This document shows, piece by piece, positions 1 to 11,300 of a stretch of 64,000 nt of DNA. The stretch's first letter is position 1. Each line of letters begins with the position of its first letter. The notes below the pieces were generated by a model, which was given only the letters and a program-made list of their open reading frames with translations, ran no database searches and was not told where the DNA came from. Made by a program: the position numbers and the translations under genes. The DNA comes from Cladophialophora immunda (Eukaryota > Ascomycota > Eurotiomycetes > Chaetothyriales > Herpotrichiellaceae): NCBI RefSeq assembly GCF_000835495.1, contig NW_015622544.1, positions 5,732,855-5,796,854 on the forward strand, written 5' to 3'.

Positions 1-402
1 GTGGTTGATAGTGTGGATTTGAGGCATTTTCGCGTCTCAAAGCAAGCAGATTAGGCGGCTGAGAGCCTTTTGCAGTGGAACTCTTCTCTTCAAAGCCAAA
101 TGCCCTTGTCCTCTGGTACATATGAAGGAGGAATTGGATGCAGGATCTAAGACTCCACGTTGGCGCTGGGTGCCAAGCACCGACCCATCCCGCAAATGTT
201 CGGTTTCGTCTGGCAGCCACATTTAACTAGAGAATCAAGCCCGAGGGGCCGTAGGGAGACCCCCACGAACCAAGGGTTCAGGCTGCACTAGCCTGGGGAA
301 GCCCCCCAAACCGCCTAGAAACCCCAAGGCACGAAAAGTTATCCCTAAATCAGGCAGGTAACAGGTTGCCTAACAGGCCCAGCGTCTCCCTCGGTCGGCC
401 AT
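1..402. other. Left-edge intergenic sequence
   Basis: No reading frame here has recognisable protein features. The longest is a 61-codon frame on the minus strand. The right end is the promoter side of the gene that follows. Confidence 0.6.
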
Positions 403-408
403 TATAAA
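403..408 (+). promoter_or_regulatory. TATA-box candidate
   Basis: TATAAA lies in the context attataaatgg. Initiation about 30 bp downstream would give a leader whose first ATG is at 521 (the 41-codon ORF) and whose next is at 733 (the main protein). Position fits; no experimental support is visible. Confidence 0.4.
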
Positions 409-520
409 TGGAACGGCGTCTCTGCCCAAGTGTCTCCCACGTTACCTCGAGATAACGCAGCTAAACAACTAGCCACAGGGTGCATTTTCATCAAGTGCCA
501 ATCTCATTCTTTAAATCACC

Positions 521-646
521 ATGAATCCCGCCATGTTGTTCATCAGCACTCTCATTACCGCGGCCATCTCAATCCCCACCGCCCTCTTCTTCACCGGCAG
601 GTTTGGCAATTTGGCGAACCCCGGCGCGCCAATCGCCTACACCTGA
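521..646 (+). CDS. 41-codon upstream ORF (hydrophobic peptide)
   Basis: The frame begins at an ATG in a good context (tcaccATGa) and encodes 41 residues starting MNPAMLFISTLITAAISIPT, then a short polar tail. Residues 5-24 are hydrophobic enough for a signal peptide or one membrane span. It ends 86 nt before the ATG of the deoxyribosyltransferase-like gene, is out of frame with it, and no ATG outside this frame lies between. I see no splice pair that joins it to the downstream frame: the only candidate, GTTTGG at 601 to the AG at 660, runs into a stop. It is most simply an upstream ORF that controls translation of the next gene. A separate tiny secreted peptide is the alternative. Confidence 0.4.
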   Translation: MNPAMLFISTLITAAISIPTALFFTGRFGNLANPGAPIAYT

Positions 647-732
647 ACCTCCTCTTGCAGCTCGGGGCTTCTCCTAGCCATATCAAAAACACCCCGCCCC
701 CTTCACGACTATCGATATCGATTTCTGCCGCC

Positions 733-1488
733 ATGACTGAACAGCAAGCAGGCCCCCCTTCTGTGCTCGCCACCCACACCATCGATCCTAGCCAACAAGA
801 AATCTCGCACCCGCCAAAGTCATACACGTATTACCATGCCGGCCCGTTGTTCACCATCGCCGAACTCCACACAAACGCCCTTCTCGCCCAAGCGGTGCAA
901 AAGTGCTCCGCGGGAAAATTCATCCCCGTCTTGCCCCAGGATCTGGAACAGCGGGACCTGAGCCCTCATTCCATCCGGGACGAGGACCTTCGCGCCCTGC
1001 TCTCCTGCGACATGGCCATGTTCACCTACGACGGAACCGAGCTCGACGCCGGCACGGTCGTCGAGTACATGGTCGCCAAGATGGCCGACATCCCCGCCGT
1101 CGTGCTGCGGACGGACTTCCGAGGGGCGGGCGACCAGGCAGAGACGGGCGACGCGTGGAATCTGATGACCTCCAATTGGCCGAGGACGGCGGGTGTGAGT
1201 GTGCATGCGATGGTGGGTTACAAGACCAGTCTCCAGAGGGCACAGGCCGGGGTGGAAGGGACTCTGGGGAGGACGGTCGGTGAGTACATGATCGAGGATG
1301 TCGCCCAGAAGGTCGTGGATGCTTTTGAGAAGGTGTTGAAGGAGCCCCCGAGAATGCCGAAGGAGTTGAGAGAAAGTGTGTATCAGTGGTTGGCCTTGAT
1401 GCCCGGCTTCAAGAACGGAGGCGATCAGCATAATGCGGAGGTGCTCGCGAAGCTGTGCAAAGAGAAGCAATCTAGAGGCTTGCTATGA
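733..1488 (+). CDS. Nucleoside 2-deoxyribosyltransferase-like protein
   Basis: The product is 251 aa. The frame is open upstream to 430 but has no ATG before 733 (ccgccATGact), so that ATG is taken as the start. About 30 variable residues are followed by a Rossmann-like first strand, YTYYHAGPLF. Near residues 95-113 comes the family signature CDMAMFTYDGTELDAGTVVE: aspartates for ribose binding and a glutamate that in characterised family members is the nucleophile. Known enzymes move deoxyribose between bases; fungal relatives are uncharacterised, so the substrate is unknown. The basic C-terminal third (residues 165-251) is a fungal extension. No signal peptide, so cytosolic. The gene follows a 41-codon upstream ORF in the same probable transcript. 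Confidence 0.72.
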   Translation: MTEQQAGPPSVLATHTIDPSQQEISHPPKSYTYYHAGPLFTIAELHTNALLAQAVQKCSAGKFIPVLPQDLEQRDLSPHSIRDEDLRALLSCDMAMFTYDGTELDAGTVVEYMVAKMADIPAVVLRTDFRGAGDQAETGDAWNLMTSNWPRTAGVSVHAMVGYKTSLQRAQAGVEGTLGRTVGEYMIEDVAQKVVDAFEKVLKEPPRMPKELRESVYQWLALMPGFKNGGDQHNAEVLAKLCKEKQSRGLL

Positions 1489-1930
1489 AGTACCAAACTA
1501 GAATACTAATAGACCAGTCATTGCGAGGTCCACGATGAAGTGGAAAGAATTTTTTGAGCAGTCTCCGGCAATCCTTCACTAAGTGACGCCGTGGTCTTAT
1601 GTACTTACTGTCCCAAACGAGCCGTGCATATGGCAAGATAGCTAGACAGAAGTCCCGAAGCCTTGCGCACAGGGGACGCAGGGGAAAAAGGAGAGCAGTC
1701 GAGAAAATATCGTATCTGGTCATTCCTCAACATCTCTCTTTGTAGAGCAAGCTTGTCATTGCGAATCATCAAGGGAATCTCTAGCGAGAGAGTCGAAAAA
1801 TCACCCACACAGTGCGACTGGTGCGGTTGAAGTGCAAGGCTGGCATATGGTTGATGACACCAAATCTCCCTTCTGTTCCCTTGAACAGATATGTAACTCA
1901 ACTGCACGAGCTCTCTGACCCACGGACGCC
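1489..1930. other. Convergent intergenic region
   Basis: This 442-bp stretch lies between two convergent genes. A minus-strand frame stays open from the membrane-protein gene into it, but using it would need an intron of only about 20 bp, so I treat it as two 3' UTRs. Confidence 0.5.
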
Positions 1931-4085
1931 TCACCTTATCCATTCCAGCGGTATATCTGAACCAGGCTCTGGGCTGCCATTCTCCTGAATGCGCCACAGC
2001 GGCGAGCTCTTGCTCCAACGACGCATGGCCCAAGCGATCACTACGAAGGAGGTGAAAAAACCCAGCGCTGCAGCCGTGCCCCAATACACCGTCACGTTGT
2101 ACGCCTTGCGGTAGAAGATGGCGTTCTGAAAGTCCATGTAGCCTCCAAATGCAGAGCTGCCAAACGTGCTCGACTTGCATAGACACCCATTCAACAACCC
2201 CAGGACTTGAAACAGCGTGATGAGGAACAATAACAACACCGCGAGGAAGTTGGGCAAGAGCATCAACTTTTGCAGCCAACGCCATGGCTCTTGAATGGCC
2301 AGCAGCACAAGCCACGACAGAGAACTTATGATATACCAGATCGAGTAAAGCCCGGATCGACAACCCAGTCCTCTCGTCGGCGTGTTGAACGACACCATAA
2401 ATGCCATGCCAAAGCTAACTAAGACGCAGATCAGCGCTTGTCACATAAGTCAAGGAAGAACACGCAAGACGAAGGTGTCGAAGCATGAAAGTTGACTTGG
2501 GAGAAACTGATGACTGTGCCCGACTGAGGAATGCTGGGGGAAGAGGAAGCACTTACTGCCAACGATCATCTCACTGAATGCCCATATGATAAACCACGAA
2601 TACGGCCGTCTCGTCAGTTGTTTTTCGAAACTAGCCAGGTCATCAAGATTGAGCAGATTTGGGTCCCCTCTCGTGCGTTCGTACTGCAAAAGTGCAGCAT
2701 TGGCAACGCCGCAATACCTCAGGTAGCGTCCTTGGCCGACAAAATGCCCGATATTATATGGTTGTCGCACTCCAGGTCGTTCGCGTTCGAGAGTTTTACT
2801 CCACAGCAGCTTGCCGATATCTAATTCTTGCTGTGCTTCCTCGCCCTGTCCCGGTAATTGTGGAGGCTGCGTAGGTGCATGAGCGGCGGTTCTGACAGAC
2901 TGTTTCTGCCTTTGTACGTCGACGACCTTGTCGACATTGTACAGCCATCGTTCGATGAGCTCCTGACAACGACTGGAGTTTGTGGGGTTCCGATCGACAA
3001 TTGCCATCACCACTAAAGAGGGAATCCAGGACAGTAGGAGTCCGAGCGCGAGCGAATGTGCAGTGGTGTTATCACCGAGATCTGCGAAAGCGACGGCGAC
3101 CGAAATAATCAAGGAGACTCCGAACCATAGGATGTTGAGCGCCAGAGGCCACACGCCTTTCCTACGGTTGAGGCGCAGGTGGAACGCAAGAGTGGCATTC
3201 AGCTCTGCGAGACGAGCTTGCAGCTCCTGTTCGTCCGGATGCAGTTCGTGTGCAGACATTTTGAGCTGACAGAAAACGCCTTGTAACAGGGCTTTGTTCC
3301 GATTTGTCACGGTGGAAATGGGTTCTTCCTCCGAGTCACTGGAGCCCTCCTCGCTTTCTGATCGTTTCACCCACATTGTCAATTTCCCCAGCTTTGGAAG
3401 AATTCGCTCTCGTAGGCTCTCGTTGTGCAGGGGATCGATGGGCTGTGCGGTCTGCAACTCGCCGGGGTATTGATACTGATTGATACAGCTCAAGATATAC
3501 ATGGCATCATCCATTCGGGCACCCAGGGGTGATGCTCTGGCTAGCTCATTGCATTTCTTGATCATGTATATGTTGAAGATGGTTGTGGTCAGGCTCGCAG
3601 CCGGAGCGCCAATCCAGTTCAGAAATGCCTCGAGATTCCTTCTCTTGCGGATGTTGAGTGACTCCCAAGGCAACTGGGCAATCAAGCTAACACTGGGCAA
3701 AATCCATGTCGTCAGAATCTGGAAGATAGTGAATGCATCCCACAAATCTGGACCCGAGCCACAAGCAGCCGCGCAGCCATCGACAGTGAGGGCTAGCGAC
3801 TCGTTTTGATATACTGGATTGATGCCTCGGAGGGGACCGTGATAAATAATGTCAAAGCCATAGGTGCTATGGGCAAAGATACATGGTCAGCTCAGAATTC
3901 TCCAAGTACCCAGGTACGAGAAGACAGAAGAGTTACCTTTCAATAGCTCCGTTTTTTAAAGCCTGACGGACCTGAGCTTCACACTGGTCAAAATTTGCCG
4001 CATATGCTTTTGTTGCAAGGCTGACGGCCAGCGATAGTGTAAGCAAGGTTCCTTTCGACGAAGAACAGTGGAAGTGGAAAGCCAT
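1931..4085 (-). CDS. Multi-spanning membrane protein of unknown function with secreted Cys-containing head
   Basis: Three exons, read downward: 4085-3937, 3866-2557 and 2418-1931; 648 aa. Introns start GTAACT and GTAAGT and end TAG. Exon 1 carries a signal peptide (cleavage near AYAANF), then FDQCEAQVRQALKNG. Exon 2 opens with a short lumenal segment containing HGPLRGINP and DGCAAACGSGPDLW, and then the first membrane span, ITTWILPSV-like. An acidic Ser-rich loop (SESEEGSSDSEEE) sits in the cytosolic part. Further spans follow around ALNILWFGVSLIISVAVAFA, LALGLLLSWIPSLVVMAIV and, in exon 3, several hydrophobic segments (LPNFLAVLLLFLITLFQVL, FFTSFVVIAWAM). I recognise this as a widespread filamentous-fungal family without assigned function: paired Cys in an extracellular head, then ITTW. 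A surface sensor or channel is conceivable, but that is inference. Confidence 0.7.
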
Positions 4086-5422
4086 AGCGAAAAAGCATCA
4101 GACAAGAGTCCGGGGGTCGCAATATGAGGCTAGATCGCAGAGTCAAGAGGCAACCGGAGTATTTATGTCCAAAGAAACCTACGATTAAAGAATTGGTAGG
4201 GGATTGTGGCTGCACAGTGCTCATTCCTGTTCAGACATCGCTTGCAAGGGTAGAACCATAATTTCAAGCCGCAAGCAGGGCAAACGACGCATCATCAAGT
4301 CCGGAGCTGTGAATCAGATGGATGACCCGGGTTCTGATCGAATGGTGCGGTCGAGAACAGCCAGGCTGTGCCTTTCTGGATGCCCTAGCGGACAATTTGA
4401 CTAGGCAGGCGTGGAGAATGCATGTTGCCAAGCTGCTCTGAGTTGGAGGGACTGTTGATATTTCGAGGGCAAACCGCAGGAAACATGTAACAAACAGGGA
4501 GCAGGGCTGATTTGGGCCACGGAAGCAGCACCAATTGATCAGTCAAGGGGCGACCATCCAGGAACAGTGCATTGCAGTGATTCCTCGAGCCTCTTTAAGC
4601 CTCTTCAAGCCTTTTCGTCGAAGCGCTGCCATGCCACCACAATAACGACGGCACCAGGTTCGCTCCGCACCAATAGGAATGGTAAATCAGTGGACCGATT
4701 GTCCAGACCAGTCCTTTTGTCAAAGCCAAGCACTTTGAGCCTCGCAACATTCGCCTGAAAGGGATCGTTTCCACATTGATCCCCTTTTGTTTGGTGGGAG
4801 TGAACGGGCTTAGCTGGAACTGGTGGCACACCAATGCATAGCTTGTCGTGGCTGTCATACCAGAGTCGGTCAATTGCAGCGGCATCATGCAACCAACTGA
4901 GAGCACAGTTGGTTGAAATGGCTATTTCTGGACGATGAAAAGGGGAAAGAGGCTCTCCCAAGGCTGCAAGGGCCATGGTGGATGCCACCCCCTGCCAAGC
5001 TGCCAAAATGCCAAGCTGCCAAGCTGCCAAGTACCAGCCGTGCCTGGTCATCACGTGGTCGCTGGGGGAGAGCGTCACGCACGTGACTGCGCCATCGCCA
5101 TGAGGCTGGCCAGCCTTGTCCAGACTATTTCGTTCTTCGGCTGAGGTGAAGTTGCCTACGCATGAAGAAGTGCTTGCGACAGAACGATGTTGAACTGACC
5201 GTGTGCTCAGTATACACAGAGGCGCCCAGGCCCGAGGTTAAAGTATAAGTCAGGTGCTCCTAGGTCGAGCGGTCAGATGGTCTGCGCATTTGACGACCTG
5301 CATCCCAAAAAGAGCTCAAGCGAATTCGCTTATCAGTTTCAAAGACACCAGAACTTCGAACGAGCCATGTAACTAGGCCTATCTATTAGCCATTATATTT
5401 GAGGCACTCAATTGTGTTCGAA
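4086..5422. other. Intergenic region, divergent promoters
   Basis: This 1.3-kb region separates the membrane-protein gene (minus) from the prenylcysteine oxidase gene (plus), so it should hold both promoters. The only clear structure is the 8-bp tandem repeat at 4993-5032. Short frames on both strands lack protein character. Confidence 0.55.
4993..5032 (+). repeat. Five tandem 8-bp units TGCCAAGC with PacC-type GCCAAG cores
   Basis: TGCCAA begins exactly every 8 bp, at 4993, 5001, 5009, 5017 and 5025. Four of the five units read GCCAAG, which fits the published consensus GCCARG of the fungal pH regulator PacC/Rim101. The array lies about 390 bp upstream of the prenylcysteine oxidase ATG and 900 bp upstream of the divergent gene. 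The periodicity is seen directly. PacC binding is inference. Confidence 0.6.
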
Positions 5423-7216
5423 ATGCTATACAACACTGTTTTGGCGCATGCCATCGTCACCGTCCTCTACTTGCAAACCCTGGCCCTTGCTGCTGAAAAC
5501 TCACAGACCCTACTGAACGCAGATTCAATTCCTCCGCAACCAAGACAGCGACCACACCGAGTAGCCATCATCGGTGCAGGCGCAGGTGGCTCCTCTACAT
5601 CCTACTACCTCCAAAGGTTCTCCCAGCAGCACTCCTTGCCTTGTGAAAGCACACCAATACATATCACTGTTTTCGACTCCAACCCCTACGTCGGTGGCCG
5701 GACCACCACGGTCAATGCCCTCGATGACTCACGCTACCCGGTTGAACTCGGCGCAAGCATCTTCGTCAAGATAAATCATATTCTATACAATGCCACCCGA
5801 GATTTTGGATTGACTGCTTCCGTCAAGATATACCAATCTGCACCCGATTCAAAGTATGAGTTGGGCATTTGGGATGGGAACGACTTCGTCTTCAAAGCCG
5901 AGAGAGAGGACGATGAGGACAGAAGTTCGTGGAGAGGATGGTGGGACATTGCCAAACTTCTCTGGAAATACGGATTGGCTCCCATACGGACGCGGCAGGC
6001 CACGAAAAAAGCCGTCGGTGAATTCTTGAAGTTTTACGAGGAACCAATATTTCCTTTCAGCTCGATCGGAGAGGCCGTGGATGCCACAGGCCTGCATGCA
6101 TACACTGGCCTCACAGGGAAGGATGTTCTGCAAGAGGCGAGAGTGGGCGATCTGTTTTCTCGTGAAATCATCCAAGCAAGCACCCGCGTGAACTACGCGA
6201 GCAATCTAGGCGGGATACATGGATTGGAAACATTGGTGTGCATGGCTATCGAGGGAGCCATGGCCATCGAGGACGGCAATTGGCACATCTTTGATGAGAT
6301 GGTGAGGAGTACCGCCGACGAGTTATTCTTGAATGCGACGGTCACCGATGTCGTCAAAGACGACAAGAAAGGGACATTCCAACTCAAGACCGCAAATGAA
6401 GATATCAATAGACGGCTTACAATGGAATACAGCGCTGAGTACGATACGGTCATCCTCGCAGCTCCCTATCAATTCGCCAATATCACCTTTTCACCACCCC
6501 TCATTACCGTGCCGCAGAAGATCCCCTACGTTTCGCTCTACGTGACGCTGTTTACCTCTCCACACCGTCTTTCTCCGGCGTTCTTTGGACTCGACTCGCA
6601 AGCAGACGTCCCTTTGTCCGTCCTCACAACTCTATCTCTGGACCTGTCGGACGAACTGGGCCCTCGACGGGGCGTCGATGCCGTTGGCCCACCGGGATTC
6701 TGGTCGATAAGCACACTCCGGGTCTTGCATCCAAAAACAGACGGTGTCTTCTGCGGACCCACCTCAAACTGCACGGAGCTACCTGCTGGAGCTGGAGCAG
6801 ATGGGAGCGAAGAAGATACACAGTATCTATACAAAATCTTCTCCCCAGCGCCTTTGACGGGGACTTTTCTTTCATCTTTGCTTGGCTTCCAATACTCGCC
6901 GGAGCCTGAAAGTAAACACGATGATCCACTCTCTCGGCTCCCGAAATCCGAGATTACGTGGCTTCACGAGAAACACTGGCACAGCTACCCTTACGAACTG
7001 CCCCGGACCACATTCGAGAACTTCACGTTGTGCTCCACGGAATCGTGCTCCTCGCACGGCATCTCGGATGGGGCCTACTACCTCTCGGGCATGGAGTCGT
7101 TCATCTCGACAATGGAAACTTCCGCTCTGGCGGGTATGAACGTCGCCCGCCTTGTGGTGCGGGATCTACATGACGAGCAAGAATTGAAAGAGTTGCAATC
7201 GGACATGGAACTGTAG
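5423..7216 (+). CDS. Prenylcysteine oxidase/lyase (FAD thioether oxidase)
   Basis: Intronless, 597 aa, with an N-terminal signal peptide (hydrophobic VLAHAIVTVLYLQTLALAA) that sends it to the secretory or vacuolar pathway. The FAD dinucleotide-binding motif is near residues 45-60 (VAIIGAGAGGSSTSYYLQRF), followed by the FDSNPYVGGRTTTV segment typical of amine-oxidase-like flavoproteins and the family phrase VELGASIFVKINHILYNATR. The C-terminus has the conserved ISDGAYYLSGMESFISTMETS. Prenylcysteine oxidases cleave farnesyl- or geranylgeranyl-cysteine, released from degraded prenylated proteins, to cysteine, prenyl aldehyde and H2O2. Several N-glycosylation sequons fit a lumenal protein. The ATG at 5423 is the first in frame. 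Neighbours do not suggest a pathway partner. Confidence 0.85.
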   Translation: MLYNTVLAHAIVTVLYLQTLALAAENSQTLLNADSIPPQPRQRPHRVAIIGAGAGGSSTSYYLQRFSQQHSLPCESTPIHITVFDSNPYVGGRTTTVNALDDSRYPVELGASIFVKINHILYNATRDFGLTASVKIYQSAPDSKYELGIWDGNDFVFKAEREDDEDRSSWRGWWDIAKLLWKYGLAPIRTRQATKKAVGEFLKFYEEPIFPFSSIGEAVDATGLHAYTGLTGKDVLQEARVGDLFSREIIQASTRVNYASNLGGIHGLETLVCMAIEGAMAIEDGNWHIFDEMVRSTADELFLNATVTDVVKDDKKGTFQLKTANEDINRRLTMEYSAEYDTVILAAPYQFANITFSPPLITVPQKIPYVSLYVTLFTSPHRLSPAFFGLDSQADVPLSVLTTLSLDLSDELGPRRGVDAVGPPGFWSISTLRVLHPKTDGVFCGPTSNCTELPAGAGADGSEEDTQYLYKIFSPAPLTGTFLSSLLGFQYSPEPESKHDDPLSRLPKSEITWLHEKHWHSYPYELPRTTFENFTLCSTESCSSHGISDGAYYLSGMESFISTMETSALAGMNVARLVVRDLHDEQELKELQSDMEL

Positions 7217-8360
7217 CAGAAGCCTCGACCGCCGATGGAGGACATGGCAAGAAAGGTGTATCACCGCCCCCACATCTGGAAGAAGCACGCGAAGCCCATG
7301 GCGTTGATCAGAGGAGAATCGATAGGCACAGCTCCAGTCTATGGACTTGGTCATGATGCCTATGAATTTCACAGACCTAATTGGCACATGCCAGAAGGAC
7401 AATCAAGAGTTCTATTCATGGGAAAACAACACTTCCAAAACCACCACGTAAACGAGCGGTACCACAGCTACAACTCCCCGCCGCTGGCTTTGAAGACCTT
7501 GCTTGATACTGCCGAACAACCTGGCTACCTATCACTGGGTTATATACACGATAGATGCCACGGGAATAGCGCCGGCGCCGGCATAGCCTCCCAGGAGTAG
7601 GACTCCGTAATGATCACGGGATCCTTGTGCGAGACTCGGTGCGATGCCAGCTCTCAGCATATTTGGACACGGCTATCAGGACGAGTACAGTAGACGGGGC
7701 GAGGGGATGTGATGACGTGGAAATGGACGAGGAAGAAGATAGAACAGATTAAGCCCATACAGCCAGTCTACTTTACACCCTGGGACTGGAAGTTCAAACC
7801 ATCATTGTTGCGAGGATATATGCTCTCTGTGGACCCTCTAGGTGGACTCCATATCTGAAGTCCCAGATCCTGCGTCGTTGTCCCTTTCATGATAAAAATC
7901 GAGCCGCTTGCCGTGTGCTTGAAACCGCTGCGTCTCACTCGAGCCCCGAACTACCAGTACGCCAGGCGCCTTTTGCTGGACCCTTTTGGCATTGATCCGT
8001 CATTCACTCGTTCGCGGAGTACCAACATGAAACATTGTCATTAAAGATGCTCCTGTTCTCTATTGTCAAGACGATGACGATATCGTCCGATGCATCAATG
8101 TACTCATATTGCTTTTTGGTCTCGCTGTGTAGTCGTTCGACCCGAGACACCGCTGCAATACTCACGGATTATCCTTTGTCCTGAAGAGAAAAAGTCAAAG
8201 TCGAATGAGAGCTTCAACGCCGAGGGTATCATTACCATTACCATCCATGATCCATGTCGCAGATAAAGAGGGAAAGTTACGTCGACACTTATAGCACTCT
8301 GGCAATCGCCACAAATGGATGGACATCCACTCCAGAACCACGCCAATTGCACGTCTCTGT
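7217..8360. other. Convergent intergenic region
   Basis: A 1.1-kb stretch lies between the stops of two convergent genes. A 121-codon frame directly behind the prenylcysteine oxidase stop has no recognisable domain. I see no RNA gene or repeat here. Confidence 0.5.
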
Positions 8361-11300
8361 TCAAGCTTGGGTTGTCGCACCCTGAGTGATAGATCTAGAA
8401 TCAGCCGAGGGCGTCGATGTTGATGGCTCGGTGCCCTCAACCCCCCTGCTCGCGGAGGCTGCCGGGAGTTCACTTTGTGCGGCCTGGACTTGCGGAGTGG
8501 ACTTCGCAAGTCCTGATGGACTAGCTTGAGGAGGACCTGGCGTGGTGGTTGCAGGCGATGCATTGTGCGGTGTGCCGTTTCGTGTGCCTGCATTGATCGA
8601 GCTGGCCGGCGCTGGCGAGCCAGTCCGTGAGAACCCTGCAAAATTAGGATTCTTGAAACGCCGGATAAAATCCCGAATGTGTCCCATGATCGTCTCCTCT
8701 TCGATGGTGTGACCACCTGGCATCAGAGACTCAGGATGGCCGTGGAGTAACCTTCTCGTGGCAGACGCAAAAATCTTTTGCCAGTGTTCGGTTCTTGCGG
8801 GATGGACCTGTTCAAGCATGGCGCCCTCGAATTTCTTGATGGTTATGAGACCATCCAGTGTGCAAGGCATGTTTCGGGACGCAGAAGAGCTAGTGGGAAT
8901 GGGTGGTGCTGTTGCGGGAGTGGGTGTCACAACTGCACTTGGATTCGGGTGAGATCCCTGGCTTGGAGGTTGCGCAGGGCCCGACTGCAAAGATCCTTGT
9001 TGTGGTGGGAAGGGTGACTGTCCTGATTGTGACGGTGGATAGAAAGGGCGGTTCTGACCTGTAGGATAGGTTGAGGCCGACGGCGGTATTCCTCCTGGAG
9101 GAGGCGGCCACGGCACCCCATTTGAAGGTGGCGGCATGGATCCATGGGGACCCTGTCCGTAGAAAGGCGGAGGATGTCCTTGAGGGGGCATCCCATTCTG
9201 TTGAGGATATGGTGTGCTGTTCTGCCAATTCAGCATCTGAGGAGGGCCTTGAGGTGGATTTTGACGGGGCGCTGGTGCGGGTTTTGGTTTGGAGGCCGCT
9301 GCTTGCTGGGCTGCTCGCCTTCTCTCCGCTTGAGGCTGCAGAGCCCCAGGGATTGCTTTCCACGCGAATCCTTTGCCTTCCTTCTCGCCCTTTTCGAAGA
9401 GCTTGTTCCATTCTTGGTTCAGATTATGCCGGACACTACTTTGCCATCCTTCCGAGTCGACTCTGTGTACAAAGAATGGAAATTTCAACTTCAAGGCCCG
9501 GTAAATCTGCTTCAGAGGAAGAGCTTTTGGGTGGATGTCGAGCAAGATATCGTAGATCAATCGAGCGTATGGTTCAGACGGTCTGGCAAGCTGTTCTTCG
9601 GTCAAGCTCTCCGCAGGAGGATAGTCTGGACTCGGAGATTTCGATCTGGCTTTCTTGACTGGTGGCGGTTTCTCGGGTTCGCTAGGCACTTCGACCTCAC
9701 CGCCCTCGATTGACTGGACGATGTCACCGTCTTCCCCGATTCGCTTTCGCTTCTTGTATTTCCTCTTCTCTGGTTTGGCTTCGACTGCGATCTCTTCCTC
9801 GTTGATGATCGGCCTGGAGGGTTTAAGGCCTCGCATCATCGGCGGAGGAGTCTTCCCTCCGTTCGCGGCCTTTGCTTCCGCGAGCTTCGCCGCCTTCTCC
9901 CTCTCTTTCCTTTCCCGAGTCGACATGATCCCATCCTTTGGTGGTCTGCCAGGTCCCCGCCTTTTGGGAGGAAGAGGTTGGCCATCGGGTCCAAGGATAG
10001 GCTCTGCAATCACGGCTGCCGGTTTTTCGACGGTATTCAGGATGATCTTTGTCTTGCCCCTGCCGCCCTTTGACGGTGAAACGCTTCTGTCTTGTTCGTT
10101 CGATGTTGGGGAAATGCTCCGTGGTCGGGTAGGGCTGTGCTCAACCTCCTCCCGGCCTGAACCATCGCTCGCCAACTCGGCTTCTTGCTTCGGCAGTCTG
10201 AAAGTCATCCAGACATTCGAGATCTGTATTTTTGAACCGTCGCGAATAGGTCGTATTTGGCCGCGAGGAAGGTACACATCATCCAAGAACGCACCATTTC
10301 TACCCATCACTTTCATCTGGAAGCGTTCCTTGTCGAAATCCCACTGGATCTTGACGTGCCGCCGTGAAATACTCTTATGGTTTTCCAACTCGGACTTTTG
10401 GTGGTTGCGCATGGCGTGGATAGGAATAAGCGGACAATTGTGGGCATCCGGGATATGATCGGCTGTCACTGGCGCTGGTTGTTCATTGTCTGGCTCCTGG
10501 TCGTTGCCGTACTCCAGTTGAGCTTGACGTTCTGCCATCTTATGGTAGTCGAAAGGAGCAAGTGGAGGGTTGTAGAGAACTTCCTGAGGTTTGACGACAC
10601 TACCAGCAGACCTTTCGGACGAGTGCGAGTGTAAAGGTTGACCATCCTCTCCTTTTTCATTCTCTATACCCAGACCGTCATCAACACCACCGAATCCACC
10701 GGCCTCACTGACAACACTCCCCTGGACTTGACTGTCGCCAGGTCGTGGTATGCCTTCAGACAGACCTGACCGCCTACCGCTCGAGCTTTGTGCACGGTCT
10801 TGCTCAGCCTGACGCGCTTCTTCCGCTTTCGCAAGGGCTGCCCTATATGCAAAAGCATCCCTACCCAATTCACAGGCATAGGTGGTGATGTAGTAGTTCC
10901 CATCCTCAAACTCAATCTTTGCGAACGCTTCGATTTCCCTTCGTTCTGGGAGTGGAATTTGAGAGGATGTAGGCGGCAGAGGTTCGTTTGCATAGGCAGT
11001 CAGTAGGCCATCTGGTCCCACAGGAAGCGGTAAAGGTTGCGCGAAGGAGTCCATCGGTAGCGTAGGGGGCAATGAAGGGAGTCCGCCGGCAGCAAGAAAG
11101 TCCTCAGGGTTTTGCAGCGGGAGTAAGTGATCGGGATCTGTCTCTAGGTTGATGTTGTTTGTTTCCGTCCCCGTCACCTCAGGAGAGCCATCAAGACTCT
11201 GGTCCGGCATCGAAGCCATGTCCATTCTGGGGGGCGCAGTTGCGGTCTGGGTCTGAGTCTGGGTCTGGGGTTGCGTTTGATTGATGGGGGTGAGGGCCGC

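Noticed and set aside
1605..1930. C-terminal extension of the membrane-protein gene by one more intron
   Set aside because: Would need an intron of about 20 bp; the TGA at 1931 is the simpler end.
7235..7600. 121-codon plus frame directly behind the prenylcysteine oxidase gene
   Set aside because: No domain, no signal, codon pattern not protein-like; likely 3' UTR.
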